A stretch of DNA of 64,000 nucleotides. Origin: JAJXXT01 sp963764465 (GTDB taxonomy: Bacteria > Pseudomonadota > Alphaproteobacteria > Acetobacterales > Acetobacteraceae). Shown here piece by piece: positions 1-8,748 of this stretch. The notes beneath the pieces were generated by a model, which was not told the DNA's origin, searched no databases, and saw only the letters and a list, made by a program, of their open reading frames with translations. Position 1 is the stretch's first letter, and the number at the start of each line of letters is the position of its first letter. Position numbers and translations under genes: made by a program. The stretch covers positions 124,001-188,000 of the forward strand of contig CAVXSO010000003.1 in NCBI GenBank assembly GCA_963764465.1, written 5' to 3'.

Positions 1-808
1 GCATCGCGGCGGCGAGCACCACGGTCGAGAACGCGACACCGCGTACCCCGGCCGCGTGCGCGATCAGCCCCACCACCGCGGGCATCACCGCGAGCTTGAG
101 CAGCGCCGTCGCTGCGATCTCCACGCGGTTGCCGGCGAGATGGGTGCCGATCATCGCGGGCTGCGGCAGCGAGGCACCAAGGCAGAAGAGCGCCACCGGT
201 GCCGCGGCGCCGCCCAGCAGTGTCAGCAGCGCCGCCAGCGGTCCCGGCAGCGGCAATGCCGTCGCGCGCCAGAGCATCGCCGCCAGCACCGAGAGCACCA
301 CTGGGTTGCTGAACAGCCCCCGCCCCACCGAGCGCAGCGTCTGCGCCACGCCGGGGCGCACGCCCTGGCCGACCTCGATCATCACGGTGGCCAGCGGCAG
401 CAGCACCGCGGAATGGAAGGCGACCACGGCCAGCAGGTTCGCGACGCCGGTGGCGCCATAGGCCGCCTGGATCACCGGCACGCCCATCATCACCGTGTTG
501 CCGTAGACCCCGTTCAATCCAAACATTCCGGCCGGCGCGAGTTGCATCCCCATGAGCCGGCGCCCCGCGACCACGGCGATGAAGAACAGGCCCACGGCGC
601 CGGCCAGGAAACTGCCCGCCACGTCCACGAGCCTGAGCGGTGGCGCGTCCGCGATGGAGCCGAACAGCAGCGCGGGCATCGCCGCGAAGAAGGTGAAGTC
701 GGTGAGGCCGCGCACGCCTCCGGTGTCCATCCAGCCGCGATGCACGCCAACCCAGCCCATCGCGATCAGTACGAAGACCGGGGCCACGATGCCGAGCAGA
801 TGCGCCAT
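1..808 (-). CDS. AEC (auxin efflux carrier) family transporter, 3' end outside window
   Basis: The minus strand reads open from an ATG at 808 to the window edge, so about 269 codons of the N-terminal part are present and the C-terminus is missing. The protein is almost entirely hydrophobic, beginning MAHLLGIVAPVFVLIAMGWV, with regularly spaced membrane segments and the glycine/asparagine-rich stretch FGLNGVYGNTVMMGVP seen in AEC/malate-permease-like carriers. The family exports or exchanges small organic anions such as malate or malonate; the substrate here cannot be told. It lies 27 bp beyond the stop of gmk on the same strand and may be the last gene of that transcript. Confidence 0.85.
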   Translation of the reverse strand, partial: MAHLLGIVAPVFVLIAMGWVGVHRGWMDTGGVRGLTDFTFFAAMPALLFGSIADAPPLRLVDVAGSFLAGAVGLFFIAVVAGRRLMGMQLAPAGMFGLNGVYGNTVMMGVPVIQAAYGATGVANLLAVVAFHSAVLLPLATVMIEVGQGVRPGVAQTLRSVGRGLFSNPVVLSVLAAMLWRATALPLPGPLAALLTLLGGAAAPVALFCLGASLPQPAMIGTHLAGNRVEIAATALLKLAVMPAVVGLIAHAAGVRGVAFSTVVLAAAM

Positions 809-835
809 CGCGTCCCCCGTTTCCCGCGCCGCGAG

Positions 836-1459
836 TCAGCTGAGCCCGGCGATGAAATCGCCAAGGCCCGAGAGCCGCGCGCGCGCGCAACGCGCCGCCT
901 CCAGCACCGCCCGTGCGCGCTGGATCGTCGTCTCGAGGTCGTCGTTGACCAGGACGTGGTCGAACTCCACCGCGCGGGCCATCTCCTGGCGCGCGGTTGC
1001 CAGGCGGGTCGCGATCTGCGCGGCGGAATCGGAGGCGCGGTTGCCCAGCCGGCGCGCGAGTTCCGCCATCGACGGCGGCAGCACGAACAGCCCCACCACG
1101 TCGCCCGGCAGTGCCTTGCGCACCAGCGCGTGTCCTTGCACGTCGATCGCCAGCACCACGTCGCGCCCGGCCTCGATCGCCTCCACCACCGGTGCGCGCG
1201 GCGTGCCGTAGCGCCTGGCGAACACCCCGGCCCATTCCAGCAGCGCGCCCTGCGACTGCATCGCGGCGAAGCGCGCATCGTCGATGAAATGATAGTCGCG
1301 CCCGTCTTCCTCGCCGGGGCGGGGCTGGCGCGTCGTAACGCTTACGGAACGGACGAGCGCGGTGTCGGTGGCCAGCATCGCCTGCGCGATCGTCGTCTTG
1401 CCGCCGCCTGAGGGTGCGGCGATGACCAGGCACAGGCCGCGGCGCCCGATGTCAGCCAT
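836..1459 (-). CDS. gmk: Guanylate kinase
   Basis: Cytosolic enzyme phosphorylating GMP to GDP with ATP. The 207-residue product has the usual length. The P-loop reads APSGGGKTT near residues 15-23 (K21), followed by the GMP-binding segment SVSVTTRQPRPGEEDGRDYHF. An open frame continues upstream into yicC, but ATG at 1459 gives the normal family N-terminus (MADIGRRGLCLVIAAPSGGGK), so I place the start there. It sits 8 bp downstream of yicC, and yicC-gmk is a conserved pair in Alphaproteobacteria. Confidence 0.95.
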   Translation of the reverse strand: MADIGRRGLCLVIAAPSGGGKTTIAQAMLATDTALVRSVSVTTRQPRPGEEDGRDYHFIDDARFAAMQSQGALLEWAGVFARRYGTPRAPVVEAIEAGRDVVLAIDVQGHALVRKALPGDVVGLFVLPPSMAELARRLGNRASDSAAQIATRLATARQEMARAVEFDHVLVNDDLETTIQRARAVLEAARCARARLSGLGDFIAGLS

Positions 1460-1467
1460 GCTCGCTC

Positions 1468-2337
1468 TCAGGCAATGTTCTGCACCTGCTCGCGCAGTTG
1501 TTCGATCACCGCCTTCAGCGCCAGGCCGGTCGTGGTGAGCGCGCCGGAGGCGGATTTGCTGCACAGCGTGTTGGCCTCGCGCAGGAATTCCTGCACCAGG
1601 AAGTCGAGCTTCCTGCCGATCGCCTCGCCCTCCGCCAGCAGCGCGCGCGCCGCCGCGACATGGGCCGCGAGCCGGTCCAGTTCCTCGCGCACGTCCGAGC
1701 GCGTGGCGAGCAGCGCGATCTCCTGCGCCAGCCGTTCTTCAGGCACTGGCGGCGCGGACCCCAGCAATTGGCGCAGCGATTCCGCCAGCCGCTCGCGGTG
1801 CAGGCGCGGCTGGTCCACGGCCTCCGCCTCCGCGCGCTCGCGCAGTGCCGCGATCTCGTCGAGCAGCCGTCCCACCACCTCGGCGAGGCGCGCACCCTCC
1901 GCCTCGCGGGCGGCGAGAAGGGCGGACAGCGCCTCGGCGAAACCGCTGCGCAGCACCTCCGCCGCCGCGGCGTCGGCGCCGAGATCGAATTCCTCCCGGC
2001 CGACGCGCATCACGCCCGGCAGGCCCAGCAGCGCCTCCGCGCGCGGTGGGGGCGCGCCCGGGATTCGCGCGGCGAGCCCGGTCGCCATCGCCAGCGCCTG
2101 CTCCAGCGCCGTGGCGTCGATCGCCACCTTTGCTTCCGCCTCGCGCGTCAGAGTCAGGGTGGCGGACACGTTGCCGCGCTTGAGCCTGGCCGCCGCCTCG
2201 CGCAGCGCGGGCTCCAGCACATCGCAGCCCGGCGGCAGCCGCAGCCGCAGGTCCAGCCCGCGCCCGTTCACGCTGCGCAGTTCCCAGACGAAGCCGTGGC
2301 CGCCGGCGGTGCCGTCCGCGCGCCCGAAGCCCGTCAT
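1468..2337 (-). CDS. YicC family endoribonuclease
   Basis: The 289-residue product starts MTGFGRADGTAGGHGFVWEL, matching the conserved SMTGFGR beginning of YicC proteins, and ends with the DUF1732-type segment GRKLDFLVQEFLREANTLCSKS. YicC homologues are endoribonucleases linked to small-RNA turnover and stress survival. An upstream in-frame ATG would add 38 residues that look like non-family sequence, so ATG 2337 is preferred. The gene is followed by gmk, consistent with a yicC-gmk operon. Confidence 0.92.
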   Translation of the reverse strand: MTGFGRADGTAGGHGFVWELRSVNGRGLDLRLRLPPGCDVLEPALREAAARLKRGNVSATLTLTREAEAKVAIDATALEQALAMATGLAARIPGAPPPRAEALLGLPGVMRVGREEFDLGADAAAAEVLRSGFAEALSALLAAREAEGARLAEVVGRLLDEIAALRERAEAEAVDQPRLHRERLAESLRQLLGSAPPVPEERLAQEIALLATRSDVREELDRLAAHVAAARALLAEGEAIGRKLDFLVQEFLREANTLCSKSASGALTTTGLALKAVIEQLREQVQNIA

Positions 2338-2468
2338 CGATTGAACCTTGCCAGATCGCGCCGGATCGGGCCGCGTCGGATGGGGGTGCGTAGCCGCGGA
2401 TTGCCTTGCGGGCGCCGATGCCGTCTGCTGCATGGCGCCTTGTAACAGCACGGATGCCGAGGCCCAAC

Positions 2469-3272
2469 ATGCGGTCCGTACTCATCACCGGTGCGTCGAG
2501 CGGGATCGGCGCCGCGCTGGCCGCGGCGCTGGCGGGGCCGGATGCGGTGCTGCATCTCGGTGGCCGCGACGAGGCCCGCCTCGCCGCCGTCGCCGAACGC
2601 TGCCGCGCGCGTGGGGCGAGCGTGAGCACGCGGGCGGCCGATGTCCGCGACGAGGCGGCGATGCGCGACTGGATCGGCGGCGCCGGCCGGCATCGCCTCG
2701 ATCTCGTCATCGCCAATGCCGGCATCTCGGCTGGTACCGGCAAGGGCGGCAGCGAATCGGAGGCGCAATCCCGGGCACTGTTCGCCGTGAATCTCGACGG
2801 CGTGCTGAACACGGCCTGGCCCGCGCTCGACGTCATGGCACGCCAGGCACCGGGCGCGGACGGGCGGCGGGGCACCATCGCCGCCGTTGCCTCCATCGCT
2901 GCCTTCATCCCCGCACCCGGCGCGCCCGCCTATGCCGCCTCCAAGGCGGCGGTGGATGCCTGGGTGCTGGGCCAGGCGCCCGCGGCCCGCAACGCCGGCA
3001 TCCATCTCGCCAGTGTCTGCCCCGGCTTCATCCGCACGCCGATGACGCAGGACAACCCGTACCCGATGCCGGGGCTGATGTCCGCGGAGCGCGCCGCCGC
3101 TATCATCCTGCGCGGCCTGGCGCGCGGGCGGGTGCGGATCGCCTTCCCCTGGTGGATGGCGGCGCTGGCGCGGGCGGTGGGCGCGCTGCCGGCGCCGTGG
3201 GCGCTTTCGCTGCTGGCCCGGCAGGGGGGCAAGCCGGGCCTCGCCGAGCAAGCCTTGCGCGATCGGCGCTGA
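2469..3272 (+). CDS. SDR family NAD(P)-dependent oxidoreductase
   Basis: A 267-residue classical-type short-chain dehydrogenase. The Rossmann nucleotide-binding motif TGASSGIG is at residues 7-14, NAG follows in the strand-4 region (ANAGIS), and the catalytic YxxxK appears as YAASK. The substrate is unknown. ATG at 2469 (MRSVLITGASSGIG) has a GAGG about 7 bases upstream and fits the family start better than earlier in-frame ATGs at 2406 and 2454. It is transcribed away from yicC and followed by an MBL-fold gene 38 bp downstream, possibly co-transcribed. Confidence 0.9.
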   Translation: MRSVLITGASSGIGAALAAALAGPDAVLHLGGRDEARLAAVAERCRARGASVSTRAADVRDEAAMRDWIGGAGRHRLDLVIANAGISAGTGKGGSESEAQSRALFAVNLDGVLNTAWPALDVMARQAPGADGRRGTIAAVASIAAFIPAPGAPAYAASKAAVDAWVLGQAPAARNAGIHLASVCPGFIRTPMTQDNPYPMPGLMSAERAAAIILRGLARGRVRIAFPWWMAALARAVGALPAPWALSLLARQGGKPGLAEQALRDRR

Positions 3273-3310
3273 ACCGCCACATCGGCGCCGAAATCCGAAG
3301 GGAGCCGACC

Positions 3311-4171
3311 GTGCAGAACCTCAACTCCGGCATCCATCACCTGACCGTGGGCGATGCCGTCGTCACGGCGCTCAACGACCTCGTCTTCGAGGCCGGCACC
3401 GGCGTCGTCGCCGGCATCCCGGCGGAGGAGGCGGAGGCGATCCTGCGCGGGAATTTCCGCCGCATGCCCGCCCGCATCAGCGTCAGCGCCTTTCTGATCA
3501 CGCTGGGCGGCCAGCCCGTCCTGGTGGACAGCGGCGTCGGTGCCAACATGGGCGGCGGGCAGGTGCGCGCGCGCCTCTCGCGGCTCGGGATCGAGCCCGG
3601 TGCGATCCGCTCCGTGCTCATCACCCACGCGCACGTCGACCATGTGAGCGGCCTGATCGACGAGCACGGCGCCGCCTACTTCCCCAATGCCGAGATCGTC
3701 CTGCACGAGGCCGAGGCCGGCTTCTGGCTCGACGAGGCGAAGGCAGCCGCGGCGCCGGAGTCGATGAAGGGCGCCTTCGCCACTGCCCGCACCGCGCTTG
3801 CGCCCTATCGCAACCGCCTCAAGCTGGTGAAGGACGGGCAGGAGGCGGTGCCCGGTATCCGCGCCCGGCATTTTCCCGGCCACACGCCGGGCCACAGTGG
3901 CTGGCTGCTCGACTGTGGCGGCGATTCGCTGCTGGTCTGGGGCGACATCGTCCACCTGCCTGGTCTGCAGTTCCGCGAGCCCAAGGCCGGCATGGTGTTC
4001 GACGTGGACCAGGACCAGGCCCGCGCCACGCGTGCGCGTGTGTTCGACATGGCTACCGCCGAGAAGCTGCGTGTGTGCGGCATGCATCTCGACTTCCCGG
4101 CCTTCGGCCATGTCGTGAAGGCCACCGAGGGCTATCACTTCATCCCCGAAACCTGGATGCCGACGGCCTGA
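3311..4171 (+). CDS. MBL-fold metallo-hydrolase
   Basis: A 286-residue metallo-beta-lactamase-fold protein. The zinc ligands are in THAHVDHVSG (HxHxDH) near residues 106-111, with a further histidine in HFPGHTPGHSG and an aspartate in the VWGDIVH stretch. These features place it with the glyoxalase-II/AHL-lactonase-like hydrolases, but the substrate is not evident. The start is a GTG at 3311 preceded by a strong GAAGGGAG Shine-Dalgarno. It follows the SDR gene on the same strand. Confidence 0.9.
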   Translation: MQNLNSGIHHLTVGDAVVTALNDLVFEAGTGVVAGIPAEEAEAILRGNFRRMPARISVSAFLITLGGQPVLVDSGVGANMGGGQVRARLSRLGIEPGAIRSVLITHAHVDHVSGLIDEHGAAYFPNAEIVLHEAEAGFWLDEAKAAAAPESMKGAFATARTALAPYRNRLKLVKDGQEAVPGIRARHFPGHTPGHSGWLLDCGGDSLLVWGDIVHLPGLQFREPKAGMVFDVDQDQARATRARVFDMATAEKLRVCGMHLDFPAFGHVVKATEGYHFIPETWMPTA

Positions 4172-4414
4172 AGCGGCCGCTTTCGCAAGCGGTGGTGCCC
4201 TCCGCCGCTGGTGCCCCGGCGCTCGCCCCTTCGGCGGCGGGATGCATTCCTGGTCCGTGATCGGTTCGATCCGCGTCGAGATCGACAGCGAGCAGTTATC
4301 CACCGCAAGTTTCGACGGGAAGCAATACCGCAGCGCTTCGGGCAAGTTGTCGACGCCCGGTGCGTCCTGGTGTTACATGAACGGCGAAGTAGCGATCTAT
4401 TTGAGGGGGCTCAA

Positions 4415-5212
4415 ATGGGCGATCGTGTCTATGCCATCCACACGGACCAAGAGTGCGAACGGCTCGACGCGCAAGCGCTGCTGGGCGGCCTTACCGATCA
4501 CCTCCGTCATGTTCCCGCGCGGCCCGGCATGCAAATCCTCGACGCCGGATGCGGCTCGGGCAGCATGGCGCGCGAAATTGCGAGAGCCAATCCCGAGGCC
4601 GCCGTTGTCGGCGTCGACCTTCGAGAGGCATATATCGACTACGCCCGGAGCCGCGGCGAAGCGCAGGGGCTGCGGAACCTGACCTTCGAAACTGGCGATG
4701 TCCGGCAGTTGCCGTTCCCGGATGGTGCCTTCGACATCGTCTGGACGAAGTATCTGCTGCAATGGGTCACCGATCCGATGCGCGCCATGGGCGAATTCGC
4801 GCGTGTCCTGAAACCGGGCGGCCTGCTCGTTTCGGCGAATTTCGACGGTTTTGCCGTGACGCACGAGCCGCCCGACCCGGCGATCCAGCCCATGGCTGAA
4901 TTCGTTTTCGCCGGCCTCGTTGATCCTTTCATCGGCCGCAAGATGGCGGGCATGTGCCGTGCAAGCGGACTGACGGATATCGGCGTCTGCATGGAGGTGG
5001 ACCGCGTGTTCACCGTGATCGGACCGATCGATCCGCAACGGCGCCGGAATTGGGAAATCCAGTGGTCCGGCGCACGGCATCGCGCGGCCGAGCTTCTTGG
5101 CTCGAAGGCGCTTGCGGACGCCTTCTTCGAGAAGTTCATTGCGTATCAGGATCGGCCGGACACGGCGACGTACTGCACGCTCTATGTCGTGAGCGCCCGG
5201 AAACCGGCGTGA
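4415..5212 (+). CDS. Class I SAM-dependent methyltransferase
   Basis: A 265-residue methyltransferase with SAM-binding motif I DAGCGSGSMAREIA near residues 46-59, the acidic motif II region VVGVDLREAYIDYARSR, and a UbiE-like post-motif RVLKPGGLLVSANFDG. The acceptor is unknown. ATG 4415 follows a GAGGGGG ribosome site by 5 bases. Codon use has more A/T at third positions than the neighbouring genes, and the 243-bp gap upstream is also less GC-rich, which suggests a more recent acquisition. The upstream gap holds no convincing gene. Confidence 0.9.
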   Translation: MGDRVYAIHTDQECERLDAQALLGGLTDHLRHVPARPGMQILDAGCGSGSMAREIARANPEAAVVGVDLREAYIDYARSRGEAQGLRNLTFETGDVRQLPFPDGAFDIVWTKYLLQWVTDPMRAMGEFARVLKPGGLLVSANFDGFAVTHEPPDPAIQPMAEFVFAGLVDPFIGRKMAGMCRASGLTDIGVCMEVDRVFTVIGPIDPQRRRNWEIQWSGARHRAAELLGSKALADAFFEKFIAYQDRPDTATYCTLYVVSARKPA

Positions 5213-5311
5213 TTTTCGCCGCCGCCCAGGAGGCGGTGCCTGACAGGCCGACCTCTCGCTGCTGGCCAGGTTCTCGGCAAACTGGCGCCATCGGAAGAAA
5301 GGGCGGGGCGG

Positions 5312-6271
5312 CTATTTCCCGCCGTTCAGCGCGCGCCACTTCGCGACGTTGCGCTCGTGCTCGGCGAGCGTGGCGGCGAAGGCGTGTCCGCCGGTGCCAT
5401 CCGCCACGAAGTAGATGTCGCTGGTCGCGAGCGGATGCGCCACGGCCTCGAGCGAGGCGAGGCCCGGCGAGCAGATCGGCCCCGGGGGCAGCCCGGTCAC
5501 GCGGTAGGTGTTATAGGGCGAATCCATGGCGAGGTCGGCGCGGGTGATCTTTGCGCCGTCGATCGACTGGCCGCCGGAAGCCGCGTAGGCGACAGTCGGG
5601 TCTGCCTGCAGCTTCATCCCCTGGCGCAGCCGGTTGATATAGACGCCGGCGATATGCGCCCGTTCCGCGGGTTTCGCCGTCTCGCGCTCGACGATACTGG
5701 CCAGCGTCACGAGCTGCTCCGGGGAGGCGAGGGGCAGATCGGGCGCGCGCCCGGCCCAGACTTTCGCGACCGCCGCCTTCATCGCCGCCTCCGCCCGCGC
5801 CAGCACCGCGGTGCGCGCCGTGCCGAGCGTCGCGTCATAGGTCTGCGGCAGCGCCGCGCCCTCCGGCGGGACCGGTACGGGGCCGGAAAGAACGGGGTTT
5901 GCCGAGAGCTCGGTCGCGATGGCCGCCGCCGTCAGCCCTTCCGCGATGGTGATCTTGTGCTCCACCGGCCTGCCGTGTCGCAGCACGCCCAGCACGACGG
6001 CGAGGCTGGCATGCGCGGGGAATTCCAGCTCCGCCGCGCGCAGCGGGCCCTGGCGCGCCGTCAGCGCGGCCGCCGCGCGAAAGCCAAAGGCGCTGTCGAT
6101 GACGCCCTCACGCTGCAGCACCACCGCGATCGCCTCGGTCGTGCCGCGCGGCACCACCACGGCGTGCGCCGCGGCGAGCGGCCCGGGCGCGCGGTAGGCG
6201 TGGCGCGCATACCACGCGCCGCCGCCCGCGATCGCCGCCAGCAGGGCCAGCGCGGCGATCAGCCGGCGCAT
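5312..6271 (-). CDS. mltG: Endolytic peptidoglycan transglycosylase MltG (YceG)
   Basis: A 319-residue single-pass inner-membrane lytic transglycosylase thought to cleave nascent glycan strands. The N-terminal membrane anchor is at about residues 3-20, followed by a LysM-like region, and the YceG catalytic block reads TLASIVERETAKPAERAHIA with the expected catalytic glutamate at E195. The downstream RLRQGMKLQADPTVAYA motif is also typical. It lies 12 bp after fabF in the conserved fabF-mltG order. A weak hairpin (CCGCC/GGCGG, 5222-5236) lies in the gap beyond its stop. Confidence 0.95.
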   Translation of the reverse strand: MRRLIAALALLAAIAGGGAWYARHAYRAPGPLAAAHAVVVPRGTTEAIAVVLQREGVIDSAFGFRAAAALTARQGPLRAAELEFPAHASLAVVLGVLRHGRPVEHKITIAEGLTAAAIATELSANPVLSGPVPVPPEGAALPQTYDATLGTARTAVLARAEAAMKAAVAKVWAGRAPDLPLASPEQLVTLASIVERETAKPAERAHIAGVYINRLRQGMKLQADPTVAYAASGGQSIDGAKITRADLAMDSPYNTYRVTGLPPGPICSPGLASLEAVAHPLATSDIYFVADGTGGHAFAATLAEHERNVAKWRALNGGK

Positions 6272-6283
6272 GGACCGGTGCGG

Positions 6284-7547
6284 CTAGGCCGCGCGCTTGA
6301 AGATGATGGACGCGTTGGTGCCGCCGAAGCCGAAGCTGTTGGACAGCGCCGCGTCGATCTTGCGCGGCTGGGCCTGGTGCGCCACCCGGTCGATCACGCT
6401 CTCCTGGCTCGGGTTGTCGAGGTTGAGCGTGGGCGGCGCCACCTGGTCGCGGACCGCGAGCACCGAGAAGATCGCCTCGATCGCGCCTGCCGCCCCGAGC
6501 AGGTGCCCGGTCGCGGACTTGGTGGAGGACATCGCGAGCCCCTTTGCGGCGTCGCCGAAGAACCGCTCCACCGCCTCGAGTTCCAGGTCGTCGCCGAGCG
6601 GCGTGGAGGTGCCGTGCGCGTTGACGTACTGGATCTGGTCCGGGGTGATGCCGCCGTTTTTCAGCGCCGCCTTCATGGCGCGGAAGGCGCCCTCGTGGTG
6701 CTCGGCCGGGGCGGTGATGTGGTGCGCGTCGCCGGAAAGCCCGTAGCCGCTCACCTCGGCGTAGATCTTCGCCCCTCGCTTCTTCGCGTGCTCGTACTCC
6801 TCGAGCACCACCACGCCGGAGCCCTCGCCCATGACGAAGCCGTCGCGGTCGCGGTCCCAGGGGCGGGAGGCCTTGGTGGGCGTGTCGTTGAAGCCGGTGG
6901 ACAGCGCCCGGCTGGCGCAGAACCCGGCGATACCGATCACGTTCACCGCCGACTCGGCGCCGCCGGCCACCATCACGTCGGCATCGCCGAACATGATGAG
7001 CCGCGAGGCGTCACCGATCGCGTGCACGCCGGTGGCGCAGGCCGTCACCACGCTGTGGTTGGGGCCCTTGAACCCGTACTTGATCGAGACATGGCCGGAG
7101 GCGAGGTTGATCAGCGCCGAGGGGATGAAGAACGGCGACAGCCGGCGCGCCTTGCCCGCCTGCACCTGCGCCGAGGCCTCGTAGATCGTCTCGAGCCCGC
7201 CGATGCCGCTGCCGATCATGACGCCCGTGGCGCAGCGGTCTTCCTCGTCCTCGGGCATCCAGCCCGAAGTCCTCGACCGCCTCGGTGGCCGCCACCAGCG
7301 CGTACTGGATGAAGCGGTCCATCTTCTTGTGGTCCTTCACCGGGATCCACTCGGCGACGTCGAGCTTGCCGTCGGCCTTGCTGCCGCGGGGGATCTCGCC
7401 CGCGATCTTGGCTGGCAGTTCGCCCACGTCGAACGCCTGGATCGCCCCGATGCCGCTTTCGCCGGCGATCAGCCGTTTCCAGACATGCTCCACCCCGAGC
7501 CCCAGCGGGCAAGCGATGCCCATGCCGGTGACCACCACGCGTCGCAT
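6284..7547 (-). pseudogene. fabF: Beta-ketoacyl-ACP synthase II, one-base frameshift as sequenced
   Basis: FabF elongates acyl-ACP with malonyl-ACP in type II fatty acid synthesis. The N-terminal part (MRRVVVTGMGIACPLGLGVE...) reads from 7547 to about 7262. The family sequence then continues in another frame as PEDEEDRCATGVMIGSGIGG to the stop at 6284. Removing one base near 7262 joins the frames into a normal 420-residue protein. The catalytic cysteine (VVTACATGVH) and both histidine motifs (NAHGTSTPLGD, SATGHLLGAAG) are intact. Because the gene is normally essential and otherwise undamaged, a sequencing or assembly error is more likely than true loss. It is flanked by acpP and mltG in the usual order. 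Confidence 0.88.
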
Positions 7548-7573
7548 CGCGCTACTCCCGCTGGCCGCCGGGT

Positions 7574-7813
7574 TCAGGCGGCCTTCTGCTTCTCGATATA
7601 GTCGATCGCGTCCTTCACGGTGCTGATCTTCTCGGCCGCGTCCTCCGGGATCTCGACGCTGAACGCCTCCTCGAAGGCCATCACCAGCTCCACGGTGTCG
7701 AGGCTGTCCGCACCGAGGTCGTCGATGAAGGAGGCCTCGGGCGTCACCTTACTCTCCTCGACGCCGAGCTGCTCGACCACGATCTTCTTCACCTTGTCGG
7801 CGATCTCGCTCAT
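7574..7813 (-). CDS. acpP: Acyl carrier protein
   Basis: A 79-residue acidic helical protein that carries growing acyl chains on 4'-phosphopantetheine. The attachment site is the DSL motif in GADSLDTVELVMAFEE, with the modified serine at position 37. The start MSEIADKVKKIV at 7813 is standard; a longer upstream reading is non-family sequence. It sits between fabG and fabF. The 172-bp gap to fabG probably carries its own promoter, since acpP is usually expressed above its neighbours, but I see no clear promoter boxes. Confidence 0.97.
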   Translation of the reverse strand: MSEIADKVKKIVVEQLGVEESKVTPEASFIDDLGADSLDTVELVMAFEEAFSVEIPEDAAEKISTVKDAIDYIEKQKAA

Positions 7814-7985
7814 CTCTTTGGTTCCGTTCTGTCTGTTGGTCGCGTCTGTCTGTGTCGTTGCGTCTCGGGCCCAAGGATGGCTTGGACGACGCGTCTGTAC
7901 CCGACGACGACAATTCCGTTGCAGCCTCGCGGCGGCGCGGCGCTTAGCACACGCCTCTTGAGCCGCCAACCGGGGCGGCAGGGGG

Positions 7986-8738
7986 TCAGATCATCGCCAT
8001 GCCGCCGTTCACGTGCAGCGTGGCGCCTGTGACCCAGCCGGCCTCGTCGCTGGCGAGGTACAGCACGGCCGCCGCCACGTCCTCCGGCGTGCCCAGCCGC
8101 CCCAGGGGAATTGCCTGGGAAAGCTTCGTCTTTTGCTCGTCCGACAGCGCATCCGTCATCGGCGTGGCGATGAAACCGGGCGCCACCGCGTTCACCGTGA
8201 TGCCGCGGGAGGCGACTTCCTGCGCCAGCGCCTTGGTCATGCCGATCAGCCCTGCCTTGGCGGCGGCGTAGTTGGCCTGGCCCGGATTCCCGGTCGAGCC
8301 GACAATCGAGCCGATGGAGATGATCCGCCCGGCGCGGCGGCGCAGCATGCCCCTCAGCGAGGCGCGCGCGAGGCGGAACGGGGCGGCGAGGTCCACCTCC
8401 AGCACCTTCGCCCAGTCCTCGTCCTTCATGCGCAGCGCCAACATGTCGCGGGTCAGCCCGGCATTGTTCACCAGCACGGAGAGCGGCCCGGCCTTTTCCT
8501 CCGCCGCCGCCACCAGCGCGTCCGCCGCCGCCGGGTCCGCGAGATCGGCGGGGCAGACATGCCCCCCGCCTGAACCCGGGATCGCCACGATTTCGTCCGC
8601 CAGCGCCGCCAGCGCGTCCACGCGGGTGCCCGACAGCACCACGGATGCGCCCCGCGCCGCGAGCGTCCGCGCGATCGCCGCCCCGATTCCACCGGAGGCG
8701 CCGGTGACCAGCGCCGTCTTCCCATCAAGTCTGAACAT
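7986..8738 (-). CDS. fabG: 3-oxoacyl-ACP reductase
   Basis: A 250-residue SDR that reduces 3-oxoacyl-ACP to 3-hydroxyacyl-ACP with NADPH. It has TGASGGIG near residues 12-19, NNAG in the middle, and the catalytic pair in YAAAKAGLIGMTKALAQE. The C-terminus (GWVTGATLHVNGGMAMI) is characteristic of FabG rather than generic SDRs. It lies 10 bp after fabD and upstream of acpP, which supports the assignment. Confidence 0.96.
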   Translation of the reverse strand: MFRLDGKTALVTGASGGIGAAIARTLAARGASVVLSGTRVDALAALADEIVAIPGSGGGHVCPADLADPAAADALVAAAEEKAGPLSVLVNNAGLTRDMLALRMKDEDWAKVLEVDLAAPFRLARASLRGMLRRRAGRIISIGSIVGSTGNPGQANYAAAKAGLIGMTKALAQEVASRGITVNAVAPGFIATPMTDALSDEQKTKLSQAIPLGRLGTPEDVAAAVLYLASDEAGWVTGATLHVNGGMAMI

Positions 8739-8748
8739 CGTTTTGTTC

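Noticed and set aside
56..1411. Long plus-strand open frame opposite the AEC transporter and gmk
   Set aside because: Composition is Arg/His-rich antisense of GC-rich genes; the minus strand encodes clear Gmk and transporter motifs.
4242..4682. Plus-strand frame starting MHSWSVIGSIRVEIDSEQLS in the gap before the methyltransferase
   Set aside because: Its first part has plausible composition, but it runs out of frame deep into the methyltransferase and matches no family I know. A decayed gene fragment cannot be excluded.
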